A stretch of DNA of 64,000 bases, taken from Saccharopolyspora rhizosphaerae (GTDB lineage Bacteria > Actinomycetota > Actinomycetes > Mycobacteriales > Pseudonocardiaceae). A program made the translations under genes and the position numbers. The stretch lies in assembly GCF_003931915.1 (NCBI RefSeq), contig NZ_RSAA01000004.1:124001-188000 (forward strand), given 5' to 3'. The notes beneath the pieces were generated by a model, which saw only the letters and a list, made by a program, of their open reading frames with translations, had not been told where the DNA came from and did no database searches. Positions 46,944-55,825 of the stretch are shown piece by piece. The first letter of the stretch is position 1. The number at the start of each line of letters is the position of its first letter.

Positions 46944-47807
46944 ATGGGCGCAGCCGCCGTCGTTCTCGTCGTCCTGGCCGCATTCGCGCACGCGGGGTGG
47001 AACTTCTTCGCCAAGCGCGCCGGTTCCTCCGGGGCCGGGTTCGTGTGGCTGACGGCGACCTGCTCGGCCGTCCTCTACCTGCCGGTCGCCGCCGGAGCGT
47101 TGCTGGTGAGCGGCGCACCACCGCTGAGCACGTGGCTGCTGGGCGTGCTGGTCAGCGCCGTCGTCCACCTCGGCTACTTCCTGCTGCTGCAGCACGGCTA
47201 CTCCGTCGGCGACATGTCGGTGGTGTACCCGCTGGCGCGGGGGACCGGCCCGATGTTGGCGATGGTGGTGGCGGTGCTGGTGCTGCAGGAGCGGCCGGGC
47301 TGGCTCGGGATCTGCGGCGGCCTGCTGGTGGTCGCGGGCGTCCTGGTGATCGGCCTGTCCGACGGGGTGCCGCGGGCCGGGGCGAACCTCGCCGGTGTCG
47401 GGTTCGGGCTGCTCACCGGGGCCCTCATCGCGACCTACACGGTGTGGGACGCGCACGCGGTGACCGGGCTGGCGCTGTCGCCGCTGCTGTTCGACTGGGC
47501 CAACAACCTCACCCGGAGTGCCCTGCTGACCCCCTACGCGGTCGTGCGGCGCGACGCGCTGGTGCGGATCTGGTCCGAGCACCGGCGGGAGATCCTCGCC
47601 GTCGGCCTGCTGTCGCCGTTGGCCTACGTCCTGGTGCTGTTCGCGATGCAACTGGCGCCGGTGAGCCTGGTGGCGCCGGCGCGGGAGCTGAGCATCGTCA
47701 TCGCGGGACTGCTGGCGTGGCGGCTCCTGGGCGAGGCCCAGGCGGTGCGGCGGCTGACGGGTGCGGTCGTGGTGCTCGCCGGGGTCGTGCTGCTCGGCGT
47801 GGCGTGA
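46944..47807 (+). CDS. EamA/DMT family transporter
   Basis: 287 aa with about ten hydrophobic segments arranged as two EamA repeats. The first repeat has HAGWNFFAKRAG and HGYSVGDMSVVYPLARGTGPML; the second ends LLGEAQAVRRLTGAVVVLAGV. Members export amino acids, metabolites or drugs; substrate unknown. Its stop abuts the holA stop on the other strand with no space for a terminator. Confidence 0.88.
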   Translation: MGAAAVVLVVLAAFAHAGWNFFAKRAGSSGAGFVWLTATCSAVLYLPVAAGALLVSGAPPLSTWLLGVLVSAVVHLGYFLLLQHGYSVGDMSVVYPLARGTGPMLAMVVAVLVLQERPGWLGICGGLLVVAGVLVIGLSDGVPRAGANLAGVGFGLLTGALIATYTVWDAHAVTGLALSPLLFDWANNLTRSALLTPYAVVRRDALVRIWSEHRREILAVGLLSPLAYVLVLFAMQLAPVSLVAPARELSIVIAGLLAWRLLGEAQAVRRLTGAVVVLAGVVLLGVA

Positions 47808-48794
47808 TCAGGAGCGCTGGTTGCGCAACGAGACCAGGCGCAGGACCGCCGTCTCCAAGGCGTAGTCGGCATCGGCGGCCATGCCCTTCACGCCCGCGTT
47901 GACCTCGGCGACGACCTGCAGCGCGGTGGCCAGGCTCGTGGGGGTCCAGCCGCGCGACTGGGACTGGGCCTTCTTGACCTTCCACGCGGGCATGCCGAGG
48001 TCGCCCGCGAGCCGGTAGGGGTCGTTGCGGCCGCCGGCCGACGCGACGCGACCGATGGTGCGGACCGAGTCGGCCAGCGCGTCGGCGATGAGCACGTGCG
48101 GCACGCCGAGCTGGGTCGCCCACCGCAACGCCTCCAGCGCGCCCGCGCGGTCACCGACCACCGCCTTCTCCGCGACGGCGAAGCCGGTCACCTCGGCGCG
48201 GCCCCGGTAGTAGCGGCGGACCGCGTCCGCGTCGATCTTGCCGCCGGTGTCGGCCACCAGCTGCGAGGCCGCCGCGGCCAGTTCCCGCAGGTCCGACCCG
48301 ACCGCCTCGATCAGCGCGCTGACCCCGCCGGCGTCGGACTTGCCCCCGGCCCGGCGGATCTCGTCGCGCACGAACGCTTCTCGTTCGGCGGGCTTGGTGA
48401 TCTTCTTGCACTCGGTGACGCGCGCACCGATCTTCTTCAGCGCGTTGGGCAGTTCTTTGGCGTGCTTGGCGCGCCCACCGCCGGTGTGCAACACGATCAA
48501 GGTCACACCCTCGGCCGGTTGCCGGGCGTGGGTGAGCAACGCCTCAGCGATCTCCTTGCCCGCGTCTTGCGCCGACTCGATCGCCAGCACCCGTGCCTCT
48601 GCGAACAGGGAGGGACTCAGCATTTCAGCGAGCTCCGGAGGGGTGAGGTCACTCACCTTCACACGGCTGAAGTCCGCCTCCGGATCGGCGGCTCGAGCCG
48701 CTCCCACGGCGGCCCACATCGCGCGCTCGACCAGCAGCTCTTCGTCTCCGAGCACCAAGTGCAGCGGGTCCGCGACGACGGTCGGTGAGCTCAT
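47808..48794 (-). CDS. holA: DNA polymerase III subunit delta
   Basis: 328 aa. It matches the clamp-loader delta subunit: LHLVLGDEELLVERA at the N-terminus, VTECKKITKPAEREAFVRDEIRR, VGSDLRELAAAASQL, and a C-terminal oligomerisation helix bundle. It opens the beta clamp during loading. Its location between rpsT and comEC is conserved in actinobacteria, although here thrC lies between holA and comEC. Confidence 0.93.
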   Translation of the reverse strand: MSSPTVVADPLHLVLGDEELLVERAMWAAVGAARAADPEADFSRVKVSDLTPPELAEMLSPSLFAEARVLAIESAQDAGKEIAEALLTHARQPAEGVTLIVLHTGGGRAKHAKELPNALKKIGARVTECKKITKPAEREAFVRDEIRRAGGKSDAGGVSALIEAVGSDLRELAAAASQLVADTGGKIDADAVRRYYRGRAEVTGFAVAEKAVVGDRAGALEALRWATQLGVPHVLIADALADSVRTIGRVASAGGRNDPYRLAGDLGMPAWKVKKAQSQSRGWTPTSLATALQVVAEVNAGVKGMAADADYALETAVLRLVSLRNQRS

Positions 48795-48893
48795 GCAGGA
48801 ATGTTCCCATGGGGCCGTGACAGTCTCGCCATCTGGATGCGCACTGGCCAGGAAGACATTCGTTCAACTAACGTTGCTGGCACAACTGAAAAG

Positions 48894-49025
48894 CTCATCC
48901 AGAGGGGCAGAGGGAACGGCCCGTTGAAGCCCCGGCAACCGTTCGTCTGATGCATCGTGCGAATTCCGGCGCGAGGTCACAGACGAGACAGGTGCCAATT
49001 CCGACCCGCCCGCGGGACAGATGAG
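48894..49025 (+). ncRNA. SAM-I (S-box) riboswitch upstream of thrC
   Basis: The core matches the S-box leader: GGGGCAGAGGGAACGGCCC, then GTTGAAGCCCCGGCAACC (P2 GGGGC/GCCCC and the kink-turn/SAM pocket). P3 is formed by CGTCTG/CAGACG, and AGGTGCCAATTCC is the conserved 3' core segment. P1 is closed by CTCATC (48894-48899) with GATGAG (49020-49025). The 3' arm of P1 overlaps GAGGAG (49023-49028), the Shine-Dalgarno of thrC, so SAM binding should block translation. Class and mechanism follow the known S-box family; regulation here is inferred. Confidence 0.9.
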
Positions 49026-49041
49026 GAGAGGACCTCGCGCG

Positions 49042-50310
49042 ATGACCGCTGCTGCCCAAGCCACCACGACCTCCGGCAAGAAGTTCGACCTCGGCAACGC
49101 CGTCGAACTGGTGTCCAAGGAAGAGGGACACCGGCAGCCGCTGGCCCCTGAATTCGTCTCCCTCGAAGACTTCTCACCGCTCGAAGTCGCCTACGACTTC
49201 GGCAAGATCCGCCGCGAGGACATCGAGGCCGGTCCGCGCTCGATCTGGCGCTACAAGCAGCTGCTGCCGGTGCCGAGCAACGTGGACCAGATCCCCAACA
49301 CCGAGCCCGGCTGTACCCGCTTGATCCAGGCGGACAACCTCGCCAAGGCGCTTGGTGTGAAGAAGATCTGGATCAAGGACGACACCGGCAACCCCACGCA
49401 CTCCTTCAAGGACCGCGTCGTCGCCGTCGCGCTGGCCGCCGCCCGCGAGTTCGGATTCAAGGTCCTGGCCTGCCCGTCGACCGGCAACCTCGCCAACGCC
49501 GTGGCCGCCGCCGCTGCCCGCGCCGGCTGGGACTCGGTCGTGCTCGTGCCCAAGACCCTCGAGCGCGCCAAGATCTTGATGAGCGCGGTTTACGACGGTT
49601 CGCTGCTGGCCGTCGACGGCAACTACGACGACGTCAACCGCCTGGCGACCGAGCTCGCCGCTGAGCACGAGGACTGGGCGTTCGTCAACGTCAACGTCCG
49701 GCCCTACTACTCCGAGGGCTCCAAGACCCTGGCCTTCGAGGTCGCCGAGCAGCTGGGCTGGCGCATCCCCGAGCAGATCGTCGTGCCGATCGCCTCCGGC
49801 TCGCAGCTGACCAAGGTCCACAAGGGCTTCAACGAGCTCAGCCAGGTCGGCCTGGTCGACCAAAGCCCGGTGAAGATCTTCGGTGCGCAGGCCTCCGGCT
49901 GCTCCCCGGTCTCCACCGCCTTCCGCGAGGGCCACGACGTGGTGCAGCCGGTCAAGCCGGACACCATCGCCCGCTCGCTGGCCATCGGTGCCCCCGCCGA
50001 CGGTCCGTACGTGCTCGACATCGTCCGCAAGACCGGCGGTGCCATCGAGGACGTCACCGACGACGAGGTCCGCGCGGGCATCCGCTTGCTGGCCCGCACC
50101 GAGGGCATCTTCGCCGAGACCGCCGGTGGTGTGACCGTGGCGACCGCCAAGAAGCTCATCGAGGCGGGCAAGATCGACCCGGACGCCGAGACCGTGCTGC
50201 TGATCACCGGTGACGGCCTCAAGACCCTGGACGCCGTCGAGGGCGAGCTCGGTCCGAAGGCCACCGTCGCCCCGTCCACCGAGTCGGTGGACCAGGCGCT
50301 GGGTCTCTGA
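49042..50310 (+). CDS. thrC: Threonine synthase
   Basis: 422 aa PLP enzyme. The PLP lysine is Lys123 in NPTHSFKDR. SFKDR and CPSTGNLANA (phosphate cup) are class signatures, with a glycine-rich AETAGGVTVATAKKL near the C-terminus. It converts O-phosphohomoserine to threonine. The ATG at 49042 has GAGGAGAGG about 10 bases upstream, adjoining the riboswitch P1 stem. Control of a threonine gene by SAM is unusual because methionine and threonine share homoserine. A related PLP enzyme with another product cannot be fully excluded. Confidence 0.9.
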   Translation: MTAAAQATTTSGKKFDLGNAVELVSKEEGHRQPLAPEFVSLEDFSPLEVAYDFGKIRREDIEAGPRSIWRYKQLLPVPSNVDQIPNTEPGCTRLIQADNLAKALGVKKIWIKDDTGNPTHSFKDRVVAVALAAAREFGFKVLACPSTGNLANAVAAAAARAGWDSVVLVPKTLERAKILMSAVYDGSLLAVDGNYDDVNRLATELAAEHEDWAFVNVNVRPYYSEGSKTLAFEVAEQLGWRIPEQIVVPIASGSQLTKVHKGFNELSQVGLVDQSPVKIFGAQASGCSPVSTAFREGHDVVQPVKPDTIARSLAIGAPADGPYVLDIVRKTGGAIEDVTDDEVRAGIRLLARTEGIFAETAGGVTVATAKKLIEAGKIDPDAETVLLITGDGLKTLDAVEGELGPKATVAPSTESVDQALGL

Positions 50311-50335
50311 GCCGCTTCGGCACCTCCCTTCTTCC

Positions 50336-50371
50336 GGGCGGGTGGCGGTCTGCGAAGACCGCCACCCGCCC
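50336..50371 (+). terminator. Strong hairpin terminator after thrC
   Basis: GGGCGGGTGGCGGTCT and AGACCGCCACCCGCCC form a perfect 16-bp stem with a GCGA tetraloop, followed by TCTTCTTCC. It lies 25 bases after thrC and 24 bases beyond the comEC stop on the other strand, so it can serve both. Confidence 0.88.
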
Positions 50372-50395
50372 TCTTCTTCCGCCGACTCCCGCCGG

Positions 50396-52747
50396 TCAGT
50401 CATCGGTGGCGCGCAGGGGATCTCCGCGCGAGGCGGATCGCGGCCCCTGCGGTCCCGGTAGGACGGCGATGTCCCCTTCCTGGTCAGTGCGCAGCACGCG
50501 AGCGCCCGCGCGGGTGAGCGCCTCGACCACGAACCGGTTCGGGTGCCCGTAGTCGTTTCCCGCGCCGACGCTGATCAGCGCGAGCCTCGGTCGCACCGCG
50601 CCGAGGAAGTCCGGTGTGGTGTAGCGGGAACCGTGGTGCGGGACCTTGAGCACGTCGGCCCGCAGGTCCACGCCGGAGGAGACCAACCGCCCTTGCCCGG
50701 CCAGCTCGACATCGCCGGTGAGCAGGACCCGGCCCGCCGGCGTGGACGCGCGGATCACCAGCGAGGCGTCGTTGGCGTCGTCGGCGTCCTGCGTGCGGGT
50801 CACGCGCGGGTCCGGCGCCAGCACGTCGAGCACCAGTCCCGGCCACGCCAGCCGTTGACCGGACCCCAGCGCGATGACCGGCGTGCGACGCGCGCGGGTG
50901 TCGCGGCTGAGGTCGTCGTAGGCCCACCTCGGTTCCCGCAGCGGCCCGATGCCCACCGCACCCACCGGGATCTCGCCGAGCACGGTGCGCAGACCGCTGA
51001 CGTGGTCGGCGTGCAGGTGCGTCAGCACCACCAGCGGGACGCGGTGGATCCCCAAGCGCCGCAGGCAGTTCGCTGCCCGCCGCGGATCCGGTCCGGTGTC
51101 GACCACCACGGCCTCCCCCGGCGTCCCGGTGGCCAGCACGAGACCGTCGCCCTGCCCGACGTCACAAGCCACCACGCTCCACCCCTGCACCGGCCAGCCG
51201 GGCAGCATCGTGCGCACCGGCAGCACGATCAGCGCGCTGATCAGCACCGCCACCACGGCCAGCAGCCGAATCCTCCTCCCCCGCAACGCGATCAGCCCCA
51301 CCAGCACCAGCACGGCCAGCAGCAGACCGCCGCCGGTACCGGTCGGCCAGTCGACGACCGCGCCCGGTACCGCCGAAGCGCGGTCGGCGACCAGCAGCAC
51401 CCACTCCAGTTCCGGCCCGGCCAGCGTGACGAGCAGACCCGCCACCCAGCTCGAGACCGGCCCGGTGACGGTGGCCAGGACGCCGAACACCGTCGCGGGC
51501 GCGATCACCGGCGCAGCCAGCATGTTCGCCGGGATCGCCACCAGGCTCACCCCACCGGAGATCGCGGCGATCAGGGGCGCGGTGACCACGTGCGCGGCCA
51601 CCGGGACCGCGATCGCCTCGGCCAGCCCGAGCGGGACACCGCGCGTGCGCAACGCCGCCGCCCACGCGGGTGCCAGCAGGACCAGACCCGCCGTCGCGGC
51701 GACCGACAGGGCGAACCCCGCACTGGTGGCCAGTTCCGGCAGCAGGAGCAGCAGCACGATCACGCTCGCCGCCAACGCGGGCAGCGCCGACCGGCGACGC
51801 CCGAGCACCAACGCGAGCAGCGTGATCGCGCCCATGGCCGCAGCGCGCAGCACGCTCGGCTCGGGACCTGCCAGCCCGACGAAGCCGACGAGCGCCACCG
51901 CCGCCCCGGACGCGCAGACCACGGGTCCCAGTCCCAGCAGGTGCAGCAGCACCAGGACCGCACCGCACACGATCGCCAGGTTGGCTCCCGAGACGGCCGT
52001 GAGGTGCGTGAGCCCCGCCGCGTCGAACTCCTGCTCCACCTCCGGTGGCAAGCCGGTCGTGTCACCGACCACCAACCCGGGCAGCAGTCCCGCAGCCTCG
52101 GGCCCGAGCCGCTGCGCGGCGACCGCGCGCAGCCCGGACCGCATGTCGGTCGCCAGGCGCTGCCACTCCGGTGGCGGGGCGACCTCGCTGGGCGCTCGGT
52201 AGACCGGGACCACCGCCACGACCAGCCGACCGTCGCGCGGGGGCGCGGCCTCTCCTCGGACCGTGACTCGTTGCCCGGCGGTCAACCGGCCCCACGACTC
52301 GGTGGGCACGAGCAGCACCACCGACCCGCCAGACCGGTACTGCCGGCCACCGACCTCGGTGGTCACCACCTCGGCACGAGCGAGAGAGCGGTCCTGCGCC
52401 CGCCTGCCACCGAAAGCCGCACCGCGCAGCGGGGTCGGCGCCGCGGTGAGTTCGACCCGCACCGTCACCGGCTCTCCTGCGTCTGCCGCGTGCCGGAGCG
52501 GGTGCGCCTCGACGTCGTGGACCCGGAAGGCGATGCCGGTGGCCGTGACTCCCGCGAGGAGCAGGACCACGAGCACCGCCCGGGCCCCCGGCCCGCGCCG
52601 GGAGAGCGGCCGGACCAGCGGAACCGCGCCGACCACACCCAGCGCCGCGACCACCGCGGGCACCGAGCCCACGTGCAGCCCCAGCAACGTGACCAGCCAG
52701 ACCGCCGCGGCCGCCGGAACCAGCCGCAGGTCCGGCCGCCGGATCAC
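50396..52747 (-). CDS. comEC: ComEC/Rec2 family DNA-uptake channel protein
   Basis: 783 aa. N-terminal membrane segments and an OB-like DUF4131 region (1-200) are followed by the Competence domain (about 225-500, GLTHLTAVSGANLAIVCGAVLV). The C-terminal metallo-beta-lactamase-like domain has THLHADHVSG and KVPHHGSRYTTPDF. In competent bacteria ComEC passes single-stranded DNA across the membrane; its role in actinomycetes is untested. The GTG start overlaps the comEA stop by 4 bases. Confidence 0.93.
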   Translation of the reverse strand: MIRRPDLRLVPAAAAVWLVTLLGLHVGSVPAVVAALGVVGAVPLVRPLSRRGPGARAVLVVLLLAGVTATGIAFRVHDVEAHPLRHAADAGEPVTVRVELTAAPTPLRGAAFGGRRAQDRSLARAEVVTTEVGGRQYRSGGSVVLLVPTESWGRLTAGQRVTVRGEAAPPRDGRLVVAVVPVYRAPSEVAPPPEWQRLATDMRSGLRAVAAQRLGPEAAGLLPGLVVGDTTGLPPEVEQEFDAAGLTHLTAVSGANLAIVCGAVLVLLHLLGLGPVVCASGAAVALVGFVGLAGPEPSVLRAAAMGAITLLALVLGRRRSALPALAASVIVLLLLLPELATSAGFALSVAATAGLVLLAPAWAAALRTRGVPLGLAEAIAVPVAAHVVTAPLIAAISGGVSLVAIPANMLAAPVIAPATVFGVLATVTGPVSSWVAGLLVTLAGPELEWVLLVADRASAVPGAVVDWPTGTGGGLLLAVLVLVGLIALRGRRIRLLAVVAVLISALIVLPVRTMLPGWPVQGWSVVACDVGQGDGLVLATGTPGEAVVVDTGPDPRRAANCLRRLGIHRVPLVVLTHLHADHVSGLRTVLGEIPVGAVGIGPLREPRWAYDDLSRDTRARRTPVIALGSGQRLAWPGLVLDVLAPDPRVTRTQDADDANDASLVIRASTPAGRVLLTGDVELAGQGRLVSSGVDLRADVLKVPHHGSRYTTPDFLGAVRPRLALISVGAGNDYGHPNRFVVEALTRAGARVLRTDQEGDIAVLPGPQGPRSASRGDPLRATDD

Positions 52748-53544
52748 ACCCGCACCAGGTCGCGCAGCTTGGACAGCCGGGCGTCACCGATCCCGCCGAC
52801 CTCGCGGAGCTGGTCCACCGAGTCGAAGCGGCCGTGTTCGGTGCGCCACTGCAGGATTCGCTCGGCGGTGACCTCGCCGACTCCCGGTAGTCCATCGAGC
52901 TGCTCCTTCGTCGCCGCGTTGAGGTCGAGCTTGCCGTCACCGCCACCCGAACCGGACTGCCCGGTCTGGGCGCCCGGTGGCACCGGGATGGCGACGTAGA
53001 GCTGCTCGCCGTCGGCGAGACGGCGGGCGAGGTTGAGGCTGGTCAAGTCGGTGTCGGGCAGTGGCCCACCGGCCGCCGTCACGGCATCGGCGATCCGGGA
53101 TCCGGCGGGGACGGTGACCAGGCCGGGGTTCGTCACCCGGCCGACGACGCTGACCACCAGCTCGGCGGGAGCGGTGGTGCTGGTCATCACGGGCGGCGGC
53201 GCGGGCGGCAGGGGTGGCGGTGCGGACTCGGCCGTCGGACGTCCGCTCCAGGTGAGGACCAGCACGCCGAGCAGCACGACCACGACCAGCCCGATCGCGA
53301 GCACCCCTGCCCTGCCGGGGTCCACTCTGGACCGCAGCAGGGACTCGGGCAGCCACCTCTCGGCGAACCGGGACAGCGGCGAACTTCGGCCGCTGTCCGG
53401 CGGTTTCACCGAGTAGTTGCGCTCGAGGCGTTGCGTCGGCTCGTCGTGCTCGGCCTCGCGGCGCAGGGTCTGCAACCGGGACCGGGTGTCGAGCTGCTCG
53501 TAGGAGTCGTCGTCGGTGGCGCGGAAGAGCGTGGAGTCGAACAT
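52744..53544 (-). CDS. comEA: ComEA-like helix-hairpin-helix DNA-binding protein
   Basis: 266 aa. One membrane anchor at about 80-98 (VLAIGLVVVVLLGVLVLTW), a Pro-rich linker, an SLBB-type domain (ELVVSVVGRVTNPGLVTVPAGSRIADAV, shown by its VxGxVxxPG pattern) and a C-terminal HhH pair (KLDLNAATKEQLDGLPGVGE, GGIGDARLSKLRDLV) follow in order. It would bind incoming DNA outside the membrane for ComEC. The ATG at 53544 is used because homology starts at MFDSTLF. Confidence 0.92.
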   Translation of the reverse strand: MFDSTLFRATDDDSYEQLDTRSRLQTLRREAEHDEPTQRLERNYSVKPPDSGRSSPLSRFAERWLPESLLRSRVDPGRAGVLAIGLVVVVLLGVLVLTWSGRPTAESAPPPLPPAPPPVMTSTTAPAELVVSVVGRVTNPGLVTVPAGSRIADAVTAAGGPLPDTDLTSLNLARRLADGEQLYVAIPVPPGAQTGQSGSGGGDGKLDLNAATKEQLDGLPGVGEVTAERILQWRTEHGRFDSVDQLREVGGIGDARLSKLRDLVRV

Positions 53545-53667
53545 GCCGACGACGATAGCGCGGGCGAAAGACGTTGTGCACGAACATTTTCCGTGCATCT
53601 GACTACTGTGGACGGGAAGGCGTCGGGATTCAGCTCGATGGTGTGGAATCCGCGACCCGGAAGGTCC

Positions 53668-54528
53668 TCACCCGCTGAAACGCCACCCGTTCGGGAGCAC
53701 GACCACACCGACCGATCCAGGACCGATGTGCGCCCCGATGACCGCGCCGACCTCCGAGACCACGCACTCCACCGACCCGCCCAGCTCGGCGGTGAAGCGC
53801 GCCGCGAGCTGCTCGGCGTGCTCGGAAGCGGCGAGGTGGTGCACCGCGATCGCCGCGCTCCCGGACCCCGCCGCGTCCAGCGAGAGGTCGCACAACCGGG
53901 CCATCGCGCGGGTCGTCGTCCGCACCTTCTCCAGCGCGTCGATGCGCCCGTCGTGGACGTGCAGCAGCGGCTTGATCGACAGCGCGGTGCCGAGCACGGC
54001 GGCCGCGGTGCCGATCCGTCCACCGCGCCGCAGGTACTCCAGGGTCTGCACGGAGAACGTGGTCGTCGTGCGCGCGGCCGTCACCGCGGCGGTGTGCTCC
54101 ACCTCGTCGAGGTCGGCTCCCGCCGCCGCGGCGTCGGCGGCGGCGAGCACGGAGAACCCGAGTCCCATCGCGGCCGACCGGGAGTCGACGACCCGGACCC
54201 GGTCCGGGTCGGTCTCGCGAGCAGCCAGCCGCGCGGCGTCCCAGGTCCCCGACAGCTGCCGCGACAGATGCACCGCGACCACGCCCTCGGCGCCGTCGTC
54301 GAGGGCCTGCCGGTAGGCACGCGCCAGCTCACCGGAGGTGGCGCTGGCCGTGGTCACCCGGTGCTTGTGCGCCAGGGCCTCGGCGAGGTCGCCGGGCGAG
54401 AACCCGGTCTCGTCGACGTGCTTCCCCCCGTCCACGCTGACGTGCAGCGGGACGATCCGGACCCCGTACCGAGCGGCGTATCCGGAAGGCAGGTAGGCCG
54501 TGGAATCGGTGACGACGGCAATGGACAC
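53668..54528 (-). CDS. DegV family fatty-acid-binding protein
   Basis: 286 aa. The DegV fold is shown by VVTDSTAYLP at the start, TTASATSGELARAYRQAL, LSRQLSGTWDAARLAA, and EYLRRGGRIG with LSIKPLLHVHDG. DegV/FakB-type proteins bind a fatty acid for kinase FakA. In mycobacteria the gene lies in the same comEA-degV-gpgP-rsfS order. No FakA is present in this window. Confidence 0.92.
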   Translation of the reverse strand: MSIAVVTDSTAYLPSGYAARYGVRIVPLHVSVDGGKHVDETGFSPGDLAEALAHKHRVTTASATSGELARAYRQALDDGAEGVVAVHLSRQLSGTWDAARLAARETDPDRVRVVDSRSAAMGLGFSVLAAADAAAAGADLDEVEHTAAVTAARTTTTFSVQTLEYLRRGGRIGTAAAVLGTALSIKPLLHVHDGRIDALEKVRTTTRAMARLCDLSLDAAGSGSAAIAVHHLAASEHAEQLAARFTAELGGSVECVVSEVGAVIGAHIGPGSVGVVVLPNGWRFSG

Positions 54529-54562
54529 GGCGCCACCCTACGACGTCAGACGGCCGCGGCGA

Positions 54563-55183
54563 TCACGCGTGGCTCTGCGGACCCGCGTTGTAGGCCACCA
54601 GCCGCCACCGGTGGTCGCTGGGACTGCGGCGCTTGAGCACCACCCAGTGGCAGTTGCGCACCCCGCCGAGCCCGGGCCACAGCTCCACCGGCAGGGCCAG
54701 CAGCTTGGCGGTCAGCGCGGTGATCAGACCGCCGTGGGCGCACAGCAGCGCGGTGCCCTCGTACTGGTCGTCGAGCTCGGTGACGACCTCGCCGGCGCGG
54801 GTGGCCACCTCGACGCGGGACTCGCCGCCCGGCGGCGCCCAGTCCGGGTTCGCCCGCCACGTGTTCAACGCCCCCGGCCAGCCGTGCTCGACCTCAGCTC
54901 CGCTGAGGCCCTGCCACTCGCCGACGTGGGTCTCCCGCAGCCGCTTGTCCAGCTTCACCGGCTCACCGCTGAGCTTGGCGTACGCGGCGGCGGTCGTGCG
55001 GGCGCGGTTGAGGTCCGAGCTGACGGCCACCGCCGGCTCGAACCGCGCGATCTCCGGTGCGGCCAGCTCGGCCTGCACGACGCCGTTGGCGGTCAGCGAG
55101 CTGTCGAGGTGTCCCTGGATGCGTCCGGCCAGGTTGTAGTCGGTCTCGCCGTGCCGCCACAGCACGAGCCGGTCGAGGCTCAC
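54563..55183 (-). CDS. gpgP: Histidine phosphatase, probable glucosyl-3-phosphoglycerate phosphatase
   Basis: 206 aa. The phosphoglycerate-mutase-like motif LVLWRHGETDYN has catalytic His11; SSDLNRARTTA, RLRETHVGEWQGL, APPGGESRVEVATRA and CAHGGLITAL follow. The spacing and context agree with mycobacterial GpgP, which dephosphorylates glucosyl-3-phosphoglycerate in methylglucose lipopolysaccharide synthesis. A general phosphatase is the alternative. GTG at 55183 overlaps the rsfS stop by 4 bases. Confidence 0.85.
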   Translation of the reverse strand: MSLDRLVLWRHGETDYNLAGRIQGHLDSSLTANGVVQAELAAPEIARFEPAVAVSSDLNRARTTAAAYAKLSGEPVKLDKRLRETHVGEWQGLSGAEVEHGWPGALNTWRANPDWAPPGGESRVEVATRAGEVVTELDDQYEGTALLCAHGGLITALTAKLLALPVELWPGLGGVRNCHWVVLKRRSPSDHRWRLVAYNAGPQSHA

Positions 55184-55563
55184 TCGTCTTCCTCGGCGGG
55201 CTGGTCCTGGTCGACGAACTCGATCCGCGGGCAGTCCTTCCACAGCTTCTCCAGCTGGTAGAAGGAGCGTTCCTCCTCGTGCTGGACGTGCACCACGACG
55301 TCGACGAAGTCCAGCAGGACCCACCGGCCCTCACGAGCACCCTCGCGCCGGACCGGCTTGACCCCCGCCGCGCGCATCTTCTCCTCGACCGAGTCGACGA
55401 TCGCTTCGACCTGCCGCTCGTTGGACGCCGAGGCGATCATGAAGCAGTCGGTGATGACCAGCTGTTCGGAGACATCCAGCAGGACCACGTCACTGGCCTT
55501 CTTGGCGGCCGCCGCCTGGGCGGCGACCTGCGCCAGTTCGCGTGCTTTCTCGGTGGCTGCCAC
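55180..55563 (-). CDS. rsfS: Ribosomal silencing factor RsfS
   Basis: 127 aa. The RsfS/DUF143 pattern is clear: KKASDVVLLDVSEQLVITDCFMIASASNERQVEAIVDSV, then GRWVLLDFVDVVVHV and FYQLEKLW (key residues D-x-x-S-x-x-x-x-x-T-D-x-F). It binds ribosomal protein uL14 and blocks subunit joining when nutrients are low. GTG at 55563 with GAGAGGAG 4 bases upstream. Its usual upstream neighbour nadD is here 6.4 kb away. Confidence 0.95.
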   Translation of the reverse strand: MAATEKARELAQVAAQAAAAKKASDVVLLDVSEQLVITDCFMIASASNERQVEAIVDSVEEKMRAAGVKPVRREGAREGRWVLLDFVDVVVHVQHEEERSFYQLEKLWKDCPRIEFVDQDQPAEEDE

Positions 55564-55825
55564 GTCACTCCTCTCGGCCGGGCTCGGTCTGCCCACGCCG
55601 GGTAGCAGGATAGGCCGCCGGTACCCGGGAGGACCCGCCCGGCCTCCCCGACGACCAGCACGCCTTCTGATCCACGCCGCCCGGCGGGCGCCCGGGCCGG
55701 CGCCGGGCGGGGCTGCGCTCGGTGACCCGGCGTGCCCTGGGGGCCGCACCCGTGCCACCACCAGTGTGCACGTGCCCTGGACCGACGTGTCGCAGCCGCT
55801 CAGGCGGCGCGGTGCCGACCGCGCC

